NCBI RefSeq assembly: GCF_002443255.2
Contig: NW_019211456.1
Location: 48,606,486 to 48,670,485, forward strand
Length of the DNA: 64,000 nt
Source of the DNA: Varroa destructor
Lineage: Eukaryota > Arthropoda > Arachnida > Mesostigmata > Varroidae
Direction: 5' to 3'
Shown here: piece by piece, positions 12,701-26,800 of the stretch
Layout of the letters: every line of letters starts with the position of its first letter
Numbering within the stretch: position 1 is the stretch's first letter
Notes under the pieces: generated by a model
The model's input: the letters and a program-made list of their open reading frames with translations, nothing else
Told to the model about the DNA's origin: nothing
The model's database searches: none
Made by a program: the position numbers and the translations under genes

Positions 12701-14739
12701 AAGGAAGCTATAAAAGAACCGGAAATAATAGTAATAATAATAGAAATAATATATATAACAGAAAAGGGAACAATTCTATAATTGTGTTGCTTAGAGTGTA
12801 TGACATCTATGTTTATGCGCGGTCTATGTTTATGAGCGAAACAGAGAACATTTTAATTAAAGGGGTCGCTTTTACTTTTAAAGGAAATGGACGAATACCG
12901 AAAGTCTGTACGCCCGGTAAGAAAGATATTTGTACAGATTTCGATAGAGTATTGCAGGGTATAATACGCGAATACATCAGCTCTCATGCAATCAAGCATA
13001 GAAACACTGAATGCCATTTATTATTAGTTGGTAAATATATATATAACTTCAACCAAAATTTAACAAAACTTAACAAAATGGGTCCTCTAACTTGAAGATC
13101 TCAGTACAAATGACTGTCAAAGGAACCAAGATTTATCCGATTTTGATAACCGATATGAAAAAAATCAAATAAAAAGGAAAGAATATTAAACAGCGCCATT
13201 ATCGAACGTCGACCTGAGGGGTCACTGTGCTATTCTACAGGTAACAAGGGCAACGAATGTCATGGAGAAGACCGTTCTTTTTATGTTTATATGCTTGGTC
13301 TTGGTAAAAAAAAACCAGCGGTCCGACTATTAGCCTGCTCCTTTTGACCGACAATTGCTAGATTAGTGTAACTGTAGTTACATGTACAACCGTCCATTGT
13401 GGCATTAACATCCATCAGTTTTTTTGTTAGATTTTGTTAGTTTAACTATTAAGATTGAGAGCTCAATCGTTTGCAACAATACGAGAAAATAAATAAGCAG
13501 AACGCCAAGTACATATGAAACAAAAAGGTTTGTTTAGCAATATAATTGTTATCGACCTAGTCCAATGACAAAACGCGAGCCAAGCTACTCTACGAGAGAT
13601 AAAAGAAAAGCCATCGACATTAGGAAACATAAAAAGGCACCATACCATACTAGGGTTGAGGACAGATACATGATATATAATAGAAGTACACAAAGTGATG
13701 AAGGCAAAAATTGAGTACCCTATAAATAGACGTACGAAGACCACATGCCACAGCCACTATGTTTCGCATATCGAAGCAAAGGAAAATAACATTTTTAAAA
13801 GTAGACTACGCTATGTGCGAGGGCCTATTTCGTTTGAATTAACGCTAAAAAGTTAGAGAGCTAGCAAACAAGATAATTCTAATTCTACTTATTTTATTAC
13901 TCAATAATGGAAGTACCATTTACTATGAGAGAAAACTGACTTTGAGACACAGGAGTTTGATCTAAATGCCGAAAATATCCGGGTAGTACATGTAGCAGCT
14001 ACGGGACAAGCTTTGAATACTTCGGGGAACAGAATATTCGTGAACTTTATTTAAAAAGCTTGATCTTGAGCACCACAGTTCACAACTTCGATACACAACT
14101 TTCTTGATTAATGTGTAGTTTTTGGTAATATAAATATTACTATTATTATCATTAATACAATATTGGAAAACGGGAGCTAACTATATCCTTATAAATTATA
14201 GTTAATGGCAAAAATGCGTACGAGTTTCACTAACCCTACCAACCGAACAGAAGTTAAGCAGCTTCAGCATTCAGAATGAAATCCGTCGTATGACAATGGA
14301 AAAAAAAACCCGACGAGGTCTCTTGTTCTCCACGTAAGTGGAACTGCTGGTCGGCGTTATTGAATATCTAACTATCGAAATGGTTTTTAATAACAACGAG
14401 GTCCTCACCGTCTTGTTTGACAGTAAAAACACCTTTTCTCCTCGAGGTCCTCTCTTTTGTATTCTGAGTTCATCTGCAAAAAAATATTAACAATGTTCTA
14501 ATCAATATCTTTGGAACCTTCAATGTTTGCAGCATATCAAACAAACAGCCTTGCAACATATTATACGTATGCAAAGAAACCAGTCAATGCGGTCGTCCAG
14601 TTGATCCGGGATATGCGCATATTGCAATGTAATCTTCGAAACAATATGTACCCCTATTGCCTCATTTTATCCACCTCTTTTCAAACCGATTGTTATAAGA
14701 AAAATTTTGTCCTATTTCAAAGTGTAGACAGCTTATGTT

Positions 14740-14794
<55 letters not shown>

Positions 14795-15572
14795 ACAAAC
14801 GAATTCCGAATTTTCCCAAAAATCGACAAAACGTATGCAAAATCTTTCAGTGACAATATATTTATTAAAGAGAGTTAAGACTGAACAACTGTTGTTTGAT
14901 CACTCACCACAAATAAAGAACGTCTAAAAAGTAAAAAACAAAGCACCTAAACGGTTCGTTTTCGAACCATGTTACTGAAGCAGAGCTCCTGTGTTGTGTT
15001 CCCTTTCGTTAAAGGTATCGTTTGGTGCCGTCGCAACAATAGTGAGAAATAGGATCCTAGCCATTGTTCGAAAATTGTTTGTACGTACCTGCACACAAAA
15101 TGACCCGTTGCTTGATCTGCTAGTTCTGTTGCTAAATCATTGAAAATAGGTGGGCCTTTTCACCCGTAGTATCTGCGGTAATAGCTGCGAATCTTCCATG
15201 TCAAACCGTCATTGCTAAAGTAGTTGAATGATTCACCGCAATTAAGACGATGAACTCCTTAATATGACTTACTTGTTTCTCTGTGTTACTAATTGTATCA
15301 CACAATTAGCACAGACGAATGCTTAATAGCAGAAGTACTATGAAGTGAAGAAGAAGAATAACTGAAAAGAAACGAGAAAAGTCTGGAAACATTGCATAGT
15401 ATTATTTAAAATTATTCTTTGAGACATTAAATTGATCGAGATTGACTATGGCGCTATGCAATCACCCGAAGACTACTTAATACCAACAGGACTCGCACAT
15501 GCGATCGCTGTCAATGCACTCAAACTGCAGTAGCTGCGTCATTTTTCTTTTATCATCATTTAGTGAGTTGAT
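9739..15572. other. Non-coding stretch, no supported gene
   Basis: AT-rich, stop-dense on both strands. Open frames at 11368-11637 (+), 12784-13095 (+) and 13463-13744 (-) have composition typical of chance ORFs and no recognisable motif. The main landmark is the long AT repeat at 14743-14792, listed separately. Confidence 0.5.
14743..14792. repeat. (AT)n microsatellite, about 25 units
   Basis: Uninterrupted alternating A/T over 50 bp, the longest simple repeat in the window. It lies in gene-free sequence. Confidence 0.95.
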
Positions 15573-15953
15573 CTACCGGCCGATCGATACAGAGTCGATT
15601 CCAATGACGTCGACACCGTGGCGATAATGTATCGTTTGTAGGATCTCGGTGGACATTTGAAGCGTCATTGGTACTCGTTCATTCATACTACTGACGGTTC
15701 TACATGCCAGCCAGACGGACATTGTGGCAACGTAACCTAACGCCAATCCAAGTGCGGAAGCTAGCAGTACAAGCAATAAGATAATAGGTCAAGCAATTGG
15801 CGGCGCAGCTTTATTTAAAATGCACACAGCCACCATCATATATACTGTGCTGCATTTATTGCTGCGTCCAACAGCAACAAGAGCGATATTTGACAAAATG
15901 TCCGGACTAAGCGTGACAATCACGCTTGTCAGACCTGTACACACACTACGTCG
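15573..15953 (-). pseudogene. Possible broken exon of a membrane protein (one in-frame TGA)
   Basis: In one minus-strand frame, sequence after a GATTGCAG acceptor-like site stays open for 127 codons except for a single TGA (15789-15791). Before the stop it reads TGLTSVIVTLSPDILSNIAL and onward, a hydrophobic, transporter-like composition. After it comes a strong membrane helix, PIILLLVLLASALGLALGY, then a polar tail ending in SVSIGR and a stop. I cannot name a family. It may be a decayed gene fragment, an exon with an undetected intron around the stop, or chance in a GC-richer patch. Confidence 0.2.
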
Positions 15954-18900
15954 CTGCAATCAACAACGACTGAGATGTTAACGACTGGCTATCAGTCGAT
16001 AAGGACGTATGGGGTTATACATACGAACACTGAAAAAATATGCTTTTACCAGTAAAATAATACAATGGTTTACCATCGCAGAGGTTTATCGTTTTTTAGT
16101 ACCAACAACAGTAAGAATAACCGCCTACGAAAGACAGTAGAACAGTTTCAATGTGTACTGTGTGAAAGCGCACTCTTTCCACGAACGGAACCTGCACGCT
16201 TGTGCGAATTTCCACAAACAATAGAGAAATTGTTATTTGGCATGTAATCAGGTACCGCTCATTTATGAGAAACACCATTAGTCGCTCAGCCGTTTTTTGT
16301 TCAAAGGTGTTCACATGATTAATTTCAAATGAAACATGATCGGCGCTAGTTGTTAGTCTTGTCGAGGTATTATGTAACACGTTAATAGATACAACACATC
16401 CTGTTGAAAATTAATGAATGGAATACAGATGCATTTGCCGTCACCAGCTGGCTATCGCAGGGGCAAAGAGGAAATTAATTCATTTGAAGATACCGCGTAA
16501 CCGCTGTTCATTGGCTTGGTGCTACGGCGTGTTCGATTCTCTTCATAGCGAGCTCAATACAATAGGTTAGCAAAGATAAATACGTACTTTTCAAATGCTC
16601 TATAGAATAATTAACGATCTAATATAAATAGTTAGTATTAACTAAAGGCTATTATTTTATTATAGGCTATTTATTATTATTAATAAATCAACCCTTAGTC
16701 CATTTAAGGTATATTTTAAGAGACATATCTATGAATAATGTGTTAGAGTCTAGATTACCGAATAACGACGCTGAGAACTAACTTATAACACATAAAAACA
16801 CCTTACTGGCGATGGATCTCAAAATGAAATTTCAACATTGTTCAATATATAGTAGTCTGCTCTGACTCTGGGAATGCTGGTTCTGGAAAAACGAGCAGTT
16901 TGACCGGCCCAATAATCTCAACGAACATGCATGGATCGATTGCTAATAACTTTTAGCTCAAAATCTAGTTGATAGAAAATATGAACGAGACAGGTCAATT
17001 CATTACGGATTAGTGGAAATCCCAAACGTAACGAGGAACTTGCATTTTGGCTTTATTTTTCATTGAGGCCATAAATTCCACTAGTACAGCTGTTATCGGC
17101 TCAATCTAATCTTTTTTTTGCAGGTGAAATACCTGACACACTAATACGACGTTACCTGACAAATAAAGCTCGAAAATGGTGGCCCAAGTGCTTCTAAAGG
17201 AAAAAAATGTTATAAACGCTGCCAGTAGATTAGATATTTATAGTTGGGTATGATCGTGTAATTCCACATTATCGAGCATTGGTATTTATCTAGCCATGAA
17301 CGCATGTGAGTCGTGTGCCTACGTAAAGAAATAATCTTTTGGATTAGCTTTATCATTGCATAAAAGAGTATTTAAAAAAGACTCGAATAATAAAATATTT
17401 AAGTGAAGACTGAATTTTACTTAAATTAATTTTGCTACAGTCTCGACGAGTATGTCTTACACAAGGAATACAGAAAGGTACACGAATACATAGCCGAGTT
17501 TTTGAATAGACTTTCTTATGGCCTATGCAGCATGTCTGTGTATGTGTGTGTACTCATGTAAGTATCTATGTATTTATTTCTTATGCTGTTCTCATTGTTA
17601 TTTTCATAATATATAATATAATTTCATAATAATACTTTTAGCTGCTTGTTTAACATAGTCTACATTAGATTTTGCCAAGCCACACACAAATCAACAATAA
17701 CGCTGGCCACTACATTACCATCGTCACTGCTGTGCATGGTGCCTAGTAAGATCGATTGCATACAACCTATCTGGGAAGTCGCCAATTCTCTGCGACACTT
17801 TCCCACGAACTGCTCGGTAGACTAACTGATACACGTCATCCCTTTTCCAGCCATTAATTGTGCCCCGTGATAAAGTATTGTGTCACTGGCATAAACTGCA
17901 TGCACAACTTATCGTTATCCATGTATTTTCTATTTCTGACCAGTGGGGAACAGGACGTCACGAATGGGACGGCACCAGAAGTACAGAACGGACGACTGAT
18001 AATTTTTTAATGCCATCGTTTTCGTTTTGTTCGTAGTGTTGCTTCTGCGTGCGCGAATCACCTTACGTGTACGACTGTCTGCCAGTACTTAATTAACAAT
18101 ATTGTAATAAGTGTTATTTAGTCAAATAACTAAGACCCGGTGTGGGGCAGTGAATAAAGTTCGCTTTGTATATAGTTCGTCGTTGCGTTAGTATATAATG
18201 ACTATTAGCAGGTTAAAAGTAATCCTGGGAATGAACGCAGAAACAAGTGGAGCTTTTGCCAGACGGAGAGTTTGCTAATATATTGTTGTCAGCCGCGCTT
18301 CTTTTGGTCCGAAGTAAATTGGTCTACTCGACTCTGACCATTACTATTATTATCACTGTAAGGATAAATGATGAAGAAGCTTACCCAGTTATCATTACAC
18401 GCCATCGGAGCGACAGGATAATACCGTCTTGATTTTATTTTTTCTTTTAACAAATAACAACACTATTTATATATTTAACATGCTAAATATACGATGTTTC
18501 TTTATGTATACATGATGAATTTCCCCCTAATTGGCATACTGCGCTAAAATATGATCTGGTTTCTCTCACCGAAATATTAGCCTGTTCTAAAAAATGAAGG
18601 ACGGTTAAAGCAAGTTGGACCCCGACACTATTCCCCTTAAAAATCGATGTTCTTATATCCCCGAAGAAGATGGCCAAGAATGGTTCATTTTTTAAACAAT
18701 TTCACGTTAAACCGCGCAGTATTAGATTAGCCTACATCCGATACCTGAGATTTCCATCAGATCGGTCCCTTCATGAATAACGCATCCATTTCCATAGTGT
18801 ATGCCACAAGGAACATTTACCAACTGGTAAACTATGTCATGGAATCAGAAGGATATTGTTTTGTAAAGGATGCTTTTTTAAACTATAGATAAATAGATTT

Positions 18901-20837
18901 TTGAATTAATGCCAAGTTAACATATCGCAGGCTTTCATTTTTACAAATTTAGAAGCCCCAGAACGCCTTCCTTTGGCTATACCTAAAGTTTTGGCAGTAA
19001 CGTTTAGCCTTAAATAAAAACGCTTTGCTCATCTGCCTAAAAATACTTATCAATAATTGAAAATAACACTAAAAAAGTAGCCGACACCGAGTCTAAAATT
19101 TTGCGAAGCTTATCTAAACCACTTCGGTATTATCTGGTACATGCAGTTTCGTCGAAAAAGTGCAGCATAACAAAAGCAGCGTTTAAAACTAGCCTCTCTC
19201 CACGAAACCAAAATGGCTAACATCGCGCTAATCTAAGAGCTTTCATGATTTTTGTTGTGCCCCTCCCCCACAAATAAAGATAATTCATATTTCGGCTGTT
19301 TATAGAAGATTTATATGCGAGAAGTCAAAGTACGATTTTCGTCGTTCAATGCTCAAAGTTAAACACCAGGTTGTGGTCATGTCGTATAAGTTCCATGTTC
19401 AAAGCATTCGCGTTCATTCTCCGTTCGTTATTTAGCTTTTCACCTGTACTCTTTAATCTCTCTCATTCCTATTTCTGTCAGTTGCTTTTTCTCTCATTTA
19501 CTGGATATCTTTCCCTCTCTCTCTATATATATATATATATATACTACTCATTTACTAGCACCGTATTGGGGCCGCAACATAAGTCATTAGGTCTAATTAC
19601 CAAGATGATTATGTATATTCCGCACAATTAACAGTGGCAGCGCTTAGCACGTGGCGCTTATCTTTACAAACTATTGACCAGGATGAAGACTACTTATTTA
19701 GCCCATTATCTTCATACGGTTAAGAGTTAAATATCGTTCTTTTTCTAGCAGAGCCACTCTTTCACTTAGTTTTTTTCGCAGTTTGAATCATTCAGACCAT
19801 TATCACCCATTTCTTATCATGCTCTCCCTGTGTGTGCTCGTGTGTACGCCTCCTTAAACGTTACACCTGCATTATATATATATGTATGTATACCACCATA
19901 ATCTCTATTTTTTTTGTATTCAATACCCTAATAAGTGTTCTGCCGTTGCATACAACACTTGTATTCATATTATCTATCATTCATCACTCGTACACTTGTT
20001 TGCACTTCTTCAAGATTCCACTTCTTTCATTAAGTTCGTCATTTGTAAAAATGCTTTCCTTATCCTCCTGTCATAGATTCGGCTGCTCATAACCAAATAT
20101 CTTTGAGCCTACTTTTTTAATCTGATTTATAATCTTCGTCTCGTCTTTTGTCTCGTTTTTCTTTCGACACTTGTTTTGCTTCCCGCTTACCCTAGACATA
20201 AAAAATGTAACTAACCATCAGCATCACATTCAGTACCTCCTTTAACTCACATCATTTTTGCTTGGCAGGTCTGACATCACGAACAACAGCAGCAGCCCAA
20301 ATCCTCGAAGCATCAAATTTCCAATATAACTAACTTTTTTGCTTTTGAATTGCTTCGTCTTAAATATGTGTCACATTCATACCACAGCGTCAACACATAC
20401 TAAAGCGTGCTTACGCTTTCACTAGCTGTTTATCTCAGACATGTATTTAGGCCGGTAGAAGGCGAGTCACGCAACAAACCTGCTGTCACAATCTCAACCG
20501 CCATGAATGTCACTCCCGAATATATACCAATTTACTTTTTGTCTATACGGATGAATGTGGTACGCGGCACAGGAGAGCCTTTATGCACACCCCGCCGAAA
20601 AAAGTTTATAAAAATTAATCGTCCTTATTAACACGCAGACTCGCTTTTTTTTTAGCTTCTTATATGGAAAAAAGACAAAAACAATAGCGCTTCTTTTTAA
20701 ATATTTTAGTTACTCGATGTTGACATATGCTGAGAAGATATAACGTGAACGCATAACAACGTGTCTGCTGATGATTGAAATTTTCTAAGTGAGCATTATT
20801 ATTATTTATATTATCCTTAGTGGCTCAATTTCGATGG
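15954..20837. other. Non-coding stretch; strongly T/C-skewed at 19.4-20.2 kb
   Basis: No supported gene. From about 19390 to 20200 the plus strand is conspicuously pyrimidine-rich, with TCTCTC, TTTTC and CTCATT runs and few purine tracts. A (CT)n-(AT)n run lies at 19514-19543. The right end abuts the 3' end of the deubiquitinase gene. Confidence 0.5.
19514..19543. repeat. (CT)n followed by (AT)n simple repeat
   Basis: Compound dinucleotide tract within the pyrimidine-rich segment. Confidence 0.9.
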
Positions 20838-23800
20838 CTAAGTCAGTCTCTCGTAAAAGAGAAGGTACGCTTCCGCATTAAGCGCCGAGGTTTCAGAGGT
20901 TTCGTGCACCGACGAGTCGCTAATGTGGTACCACCGGCCTTCGGAAATGCAAACCTTAGTTTTTCCCGTCTCTCGTACCGCATCCTTTTGAGCAGCTGCT
21001 TTTGAATCAGCCGTACCTTAAAAAAAAAGGGAGAAAAATCAATAAAAAGCGCAAAATAAAAATTAACGAAAATCTGGGTGTAAGTGGATCAAACATACCT
21101 TAAACATGATATATAAAGAAGATTGAACTTAGTAAACTTAGCTGAACACACTGGTGAAAGAACGAGCTACGCCGCTACGACGTAGGTCCTTAATAAATCA
21201 TTTTGACCTGATCTTAGTATAACGATGAATGGTTGTTAATGTATTAATTTAAATATTATAACGGTACATTATTGAACTTGTTAAGCATCGATCCAAAATA
21301 TCATGCATTTTTGCGCTATCTGTATTATGTTGTGTACGTTTTTTCATTACTATTGTCATTACTTCTATTACTACTATTATTATATATTGTTCTGACATGT
21401 ATCTATTTTATTCGATCTATACCACTAAAAGTCTGTCTGCATTTGTCTGCTTGTTTGTCGAACTCAAGACGACCCCTTAAGGTCGTGGCCTTGGCTGGAT
21501 TTGTAGTTCGCTAGAATTTTGTCCTACTAAGTAGTGTGCGGAAAATGGAACCAATCAGCCAAACAGTTGTTTTCAAAAATTTGCTTTTCTCGTAGGCCAT
21601 GATGCTAATTTGGTTGGTGGTAAACCACGGCAGCAACTTTTCTCATTTTGCATGTTTGAAAACAATGCCTCATCATCATTTATAAATACCAACGCGACCG
21701 CCAGCATCGTCCGCACTGATGTCTCATCAGTGAAAACTGTGTCGCATGAACAAATCTGCTCAGCTTGTCTTGCATTAAAAATGTGTTTAAACTATCTTGT
21801 AGAAGGAACTATTAGGTTATAGCCATTAGGGAATAGGTGGGCAGTCTCTGATGTTATTATAAATATGATTACCCTAACATAGACAAGAACGTGTCTAATA
21901 GAAAACAAGGTGCGGGGTGAAGCGCTCTATTTAATACTCGTTTGTTCTTGTACCATTTTGCAACACTGATGGGGGCTGAGGGTACGCACTGGCTTGTTCA
22001 TTTTCTGCTTCTGCTCGATCAGGTGTGTCCGACTCATGTGCAGTGGATAGAGTTCGCTCGGCCTGCTCACAGCGCCTGTGCATTTCTCTAATTAAATCGT
22101 CGAGTCCCATCTTGAGTGGGAGCGGTTGCAGAAATTTACAGCCTAGTCCTGTGTTTGGCCGCACCTTCACAAACGCCGTGTAGTGCCCCCCATGAAGGCC
22201 ACCGGAATGCTCCACAATACCATACAGACTAGTAATCACGAAAAAAAAATCAAACAAAATGACTAATTTAAGTTTGTCTGGTTCACTAAAAAAAAGAATT
22301 TTTCTTTACGCAAAGTCCCGTGAATTTTTTTAGATAAGCTCAATTTAAGATCTACAAGGTAGCATTGGGACATTGACTAGTTTTTGTAAATGTAATGTTT
22401 GAAAGCGTATATTTGCAGATATATGGCGCCGATGGAGAGGGAAAATACAAAACAAAAAGAATAGTAGGTAAAAACTAGTTTAGCTTTAAAGCTTTTTCCA
22501 AATTTCAACAACGCCATGCTCTTTTGCCACAGTACAAGGCAATAGCTAAAAAATTATAGTCGATCGCCATTCTAGAGATGTTTAGTAAAGCGTTTTCGAA
22601 TAAATGTCGACTCCTTATACTAAATCTTCGGGTATTTTTCTTCCCTAAAGTTCCCTGCTGGAGTCCATCATAATTAATGTCTGCCACACTGTAGCGGTTA
22701 CATCTAGGTATTCTATGATGACCGATGTTCATGAGGCAAAACTGCACAGATTAAATCACAAATCAAGCAAGCTAAAAATGAAAGCTTTTGCTCGTACGCT
22801 TCATATACTTGATTATAAGAACTCTTAATAAATTTGGCCAACGAGGGTCCAACATACCTGTAGAGAATGCTAGTTTGGTCGGGTTGTATTGAAGGCAGAT
22901 TAATGCATGCTTTACTGCAGTATGGAGCCAAATCAAGGATTTTCGGAAATGAGACACGCACCCCATTTTTCCTTAGACGCATGCCATCCTATAGAGAAAG
23001 AAATGAAACATTTGCAACCACACTGCTTCGCGGTAGTTCTTTAATAAAAGCCCAAGTCTGAAATACTTTCGAAACCTTAAAAACATCTAAGGAGAACTCT
23101 GTTTATCCTAGAATAGCCTATTTGTAGGCTTCATCGTATATATATATATATATATATATATTATAGGCACTATCCCGCCTGCCTATCTGCATTAGGTAAT
23201 TACCTGCATAAATCTCTTCAGGTGAAAAGTAAGTACTGCCGGTGGGATAAGGATTAAGAGCTGCATCTTAGCGTCGTTATGGACGCGTTGCTTGGAGCCA
23301 TCCTTATTTGGCTTGCCGTACGCCTCCGTGCAATGGTCACATCCGAACTGGTTCTTTCCGGTCAATAGTTCCTCGTCCGTAAACGCAGTGAGGCAAGACT
23401 CTAAAGAGTGATCTGTTGATAAGTTCCGAGGCACCATGGTTCTGTTGCCAAATGTTGACAGTGACTGTTCTTTCCAGACGTCCATATGTTCCCGAAGAAG
23501 CTCATCCTCTTCGCCGTCCGGGCACACTACATCAACGCCGCTATCTGTATTGCAACATAATTATAATTTTTACCAAATGCCAACGAATTCGTTAAGACCT
23601 GGATGTGGCATTGAACCTGCAAACTACTAGTGAACTGCTCAAAGCGAACTATCCTTTTATAGAAAGCACCATTCATTTACAAACCAGAAGCATGTTTCTA
23701 AACAAGAACTCGATGGACTCAAAACAATATCCCTGCATTTCACAAGAAGTGGCTACTGTATTTGGCTTCAAAAAACATTCGCATGCGTCTAATTCATTTA

Positions 23801-26800
23801 CGCGGATATTTAGATATGTTTCGTCAAAAAGGATTGCTGCAATGATTTACGAATAGATATCTTTGGTGTAAGCGGTTGATCAGAGAAGTCTTGAGACATA
23901 ACCGGTGTGTTGAGTGTTGTGAAAGCTGGAATAAAATGTTAGATAAGGTAACGCCTTGAAATGCCAGTAACAAAAACTGGATAAAAAAATGCATTACACT
24001 ATCTCGAATGTTTTACTAACCGGATCCGTTGGTTTCGTCGCTGGCTCGTCTCCTCTGAGTTATCCCAATTTCACTTACTTTCGCCAAAATCGATTCATCA
24101 ACTTCTGTGACATTGCTTTCCGCTGTGTCCGGGGGTTCTCGCTTCTGATTCTTTTCATCTTCGGTTTCGCGGTTGACTTTACTTCTGTCCTTCGGACTGC
24201 TGCTGTCTTCCCGCTCTGTGTCGTCATGTACGTCATGTACAGGCAAGTCAACGGGCACCGACTCGTCAAGATCTTTGTCCTTCTCACCATCTACCTCCTC
24301 GTTAGGCTGGTTCGTTTGGGCGGTCTCTTTTAATGTCGCAGTCGCAACAGTCCGCCCTTCATTGAGCTTTTGTTCCTTTAACTTACACATGCTGTTGTTG
24401 ACGCTGCTATCTAGGTCGTCCTCAGCTGTACTTCCAGCACTGTCTTCTTTTACTGATGCGGTCTCACCATCATTAACGATTGCAGGACTGTTTTCACGAG
24501 ACCGCGAGGCATCCTGTGCTTCATTCTTCGTCATGTTTTGCTGCTGTCTTCGCTGCTACAAAAGCAGCACGCCAAACAATACAGACCTCGGTTGAAACAA
24601 ATTATGTCGGATGCTAGCATTTCTATTTGTTGTCCACTGGCATTAACTGCCACTAGTAAAACTGTCAGAATGACCCCTCTCCATGTGACACCAAGATACA
24701 TGCTTGTTTTAGAATGACTACGCTTTTAAGAATAAATTTTGCGCATATATCACATTAACGTATATATGACACGCCGGGCTGATGCTGATGGGAATAATAT
24801 ATTTGGAACCTACCTTCTTTTTTGCCTTCTTATTATTTAACTTCAGTTTATTTAGTGATGCGCCCTTCTTCGTGCCATATTTCTCCTCGAGCTCGTCCAT
24901 TATAGGGTCCGGCTTGCGCTGAGCTGGTGCAGGCATTTTTACTGGTCGAGGGGTCGCAATCGACAAAGATATATCAACAAACGGTTCGAAGTTCTGTGAG
25001 GACTTACGACATTTTAGACAAAGGATCGTGTTGATCAGAAGACCACCAAAAATGGTCTCGAGAAACGTATGATGGGTCTGCTTCTTATAAGCATCAATTT
25101 GTGTACGCAAATACGGTTTGACACTCTGAAATAACATGTTCGCAATGTTACACACTTGATAGAAGAAAAATGCCAAGTGTTATTTTTACCAAAAAAGTCA
25201 AACTCAGTAAATTCATTTGTATATAAGGACGTTGTTGCTATATTCAGTTCATATATATAGTTCAATGAACAATGAAGTCATGAATGCGAGGATAACACCA
25301 CAGTGTCTTACAGCCTGTTTGCACCAATATGCAGGACCACATGCCAGTATTCCTACATTGGTCCCTAGTAGCTGCTTCCTTGTAGACCAATACAATTAAA
25401 CATAATTTTTTTTGTTTTCTTTAATACATTTTTTCAATATACTTTTAGATGTTTATAGGGCTTTCTATAGCATTTTTGTAAAAGCAACTTACATCAGGAT
25501 TGACGTTTTTTTTTAGTCCAAAGTGGCTGAGTATGGTCCGCTTCATACGCTTACTTTCTTCACTGAAGACGCCATCGAAGAGGTGCCGAAGCAACTCGTG
25601 GCTATCCTGTTGTGCGAAGCCACGAAACTGTGGAGATTTCTGGCATATATGGCCAAACAAATCGCTAGGACATAGAGTCAGCTGACTTGACCGGTTTCGA
25701 AAGAAGTGAAAGAAATCTGCTAAAGCAGAAGTAAGCTCCCCAGCCTCGTGTAGCTTGAGCTCGAGCGTTTTCATGTCCTAAAGTTAACAGATGTAATTAA
25801 CCACGAGGTTGGCAATAATCAATCGTCATTATGACAGACATAATCTAAGTAACATTAGATCTAAATTGGCGCAAAGTATCGCATCCGATTTCAGTTAGCA
25901 TAGCTTGTTGCACTCAATACGACAAAAACTTTTGGCAGTTTATTTCGCAGAACTTTTAATATGTTCACTATACGTCAGCTTTGCGGTATACATGCCAATT
26001 TGGGATACAACTACAATACTGATCTTGGTACCATTGCATTGATCTTTCAATATAATGACATACTCTTATAACGGACTTCTTCCCCATTGGCTGAACTGTC
26101 CACAGGACTCCCCCTGGACTGTTTCTCGCTGCCGCGATGCATGCATCTGTCAACAGATGCGTTTGAGCAAGATTCTGCATGACCGAGTTAAAGAAACACG
26201 TGTTGCCGAGGTTTTGGAGACCCTTAGGCCGTTGCAACTCTTCCGTGTCACTAAGAGTAACCTTTACATTGACGTCGCTAAGAGGCGTGCTTTCCTCGCT
26301 GGACGGGCTAGGCAAACTTGCATCGAAAGTTGATTTGTCCCTTTTCGAATTTGATTCTGTTTCTGAACCAAAGAACGGAGGCAACAAAGAAATATCAAAA
26401 TCTCTGTATATGGCAAATATGCGACGGTATATAGCGGTTCTTAAAAAAAAAGGAATTTTTTTCACTTCCAGGTGTCATACAAAGATTGGCATAGTTTACA
26501 ATGTATTGACTCTTAATCCATAACTTCACAATGGCATTAATCCAAATATATTGCTACATATTTCTTTTACGACTCTTTGTTTCTATGTCATAAGCATACA
26601 GTTAAATTTCAACTGAGCTCTATGGTAGCAATGCAGATCGAATATCACTTACTGACTGTAGCGACTCGTCGGAAATCTTTGAGATTATTTCGTTTCTTGT
26701 TAGAGCACTCCTGTGGTGGCTGACCAGTTTTGTACCCTTCCAGCTGTTTACTTTTGGTGCTTTGGAGCCCCTTTATTGCTTGATCCAGACTCTCTGTTTG

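Noticed and set aside
14662..14856. Minus ORF with an alternating Tyr/Ile run
   Set aside because: It is simply the translation of the (AT)n microsatellite.
20820..21005. Plus ORF overlapping the last USP16/45 exon
   Set aside because: The minus strand encodes WYHISD and AYLLFYERL, the conserved end of the deubiquitinase; the plus frame is a shadow.
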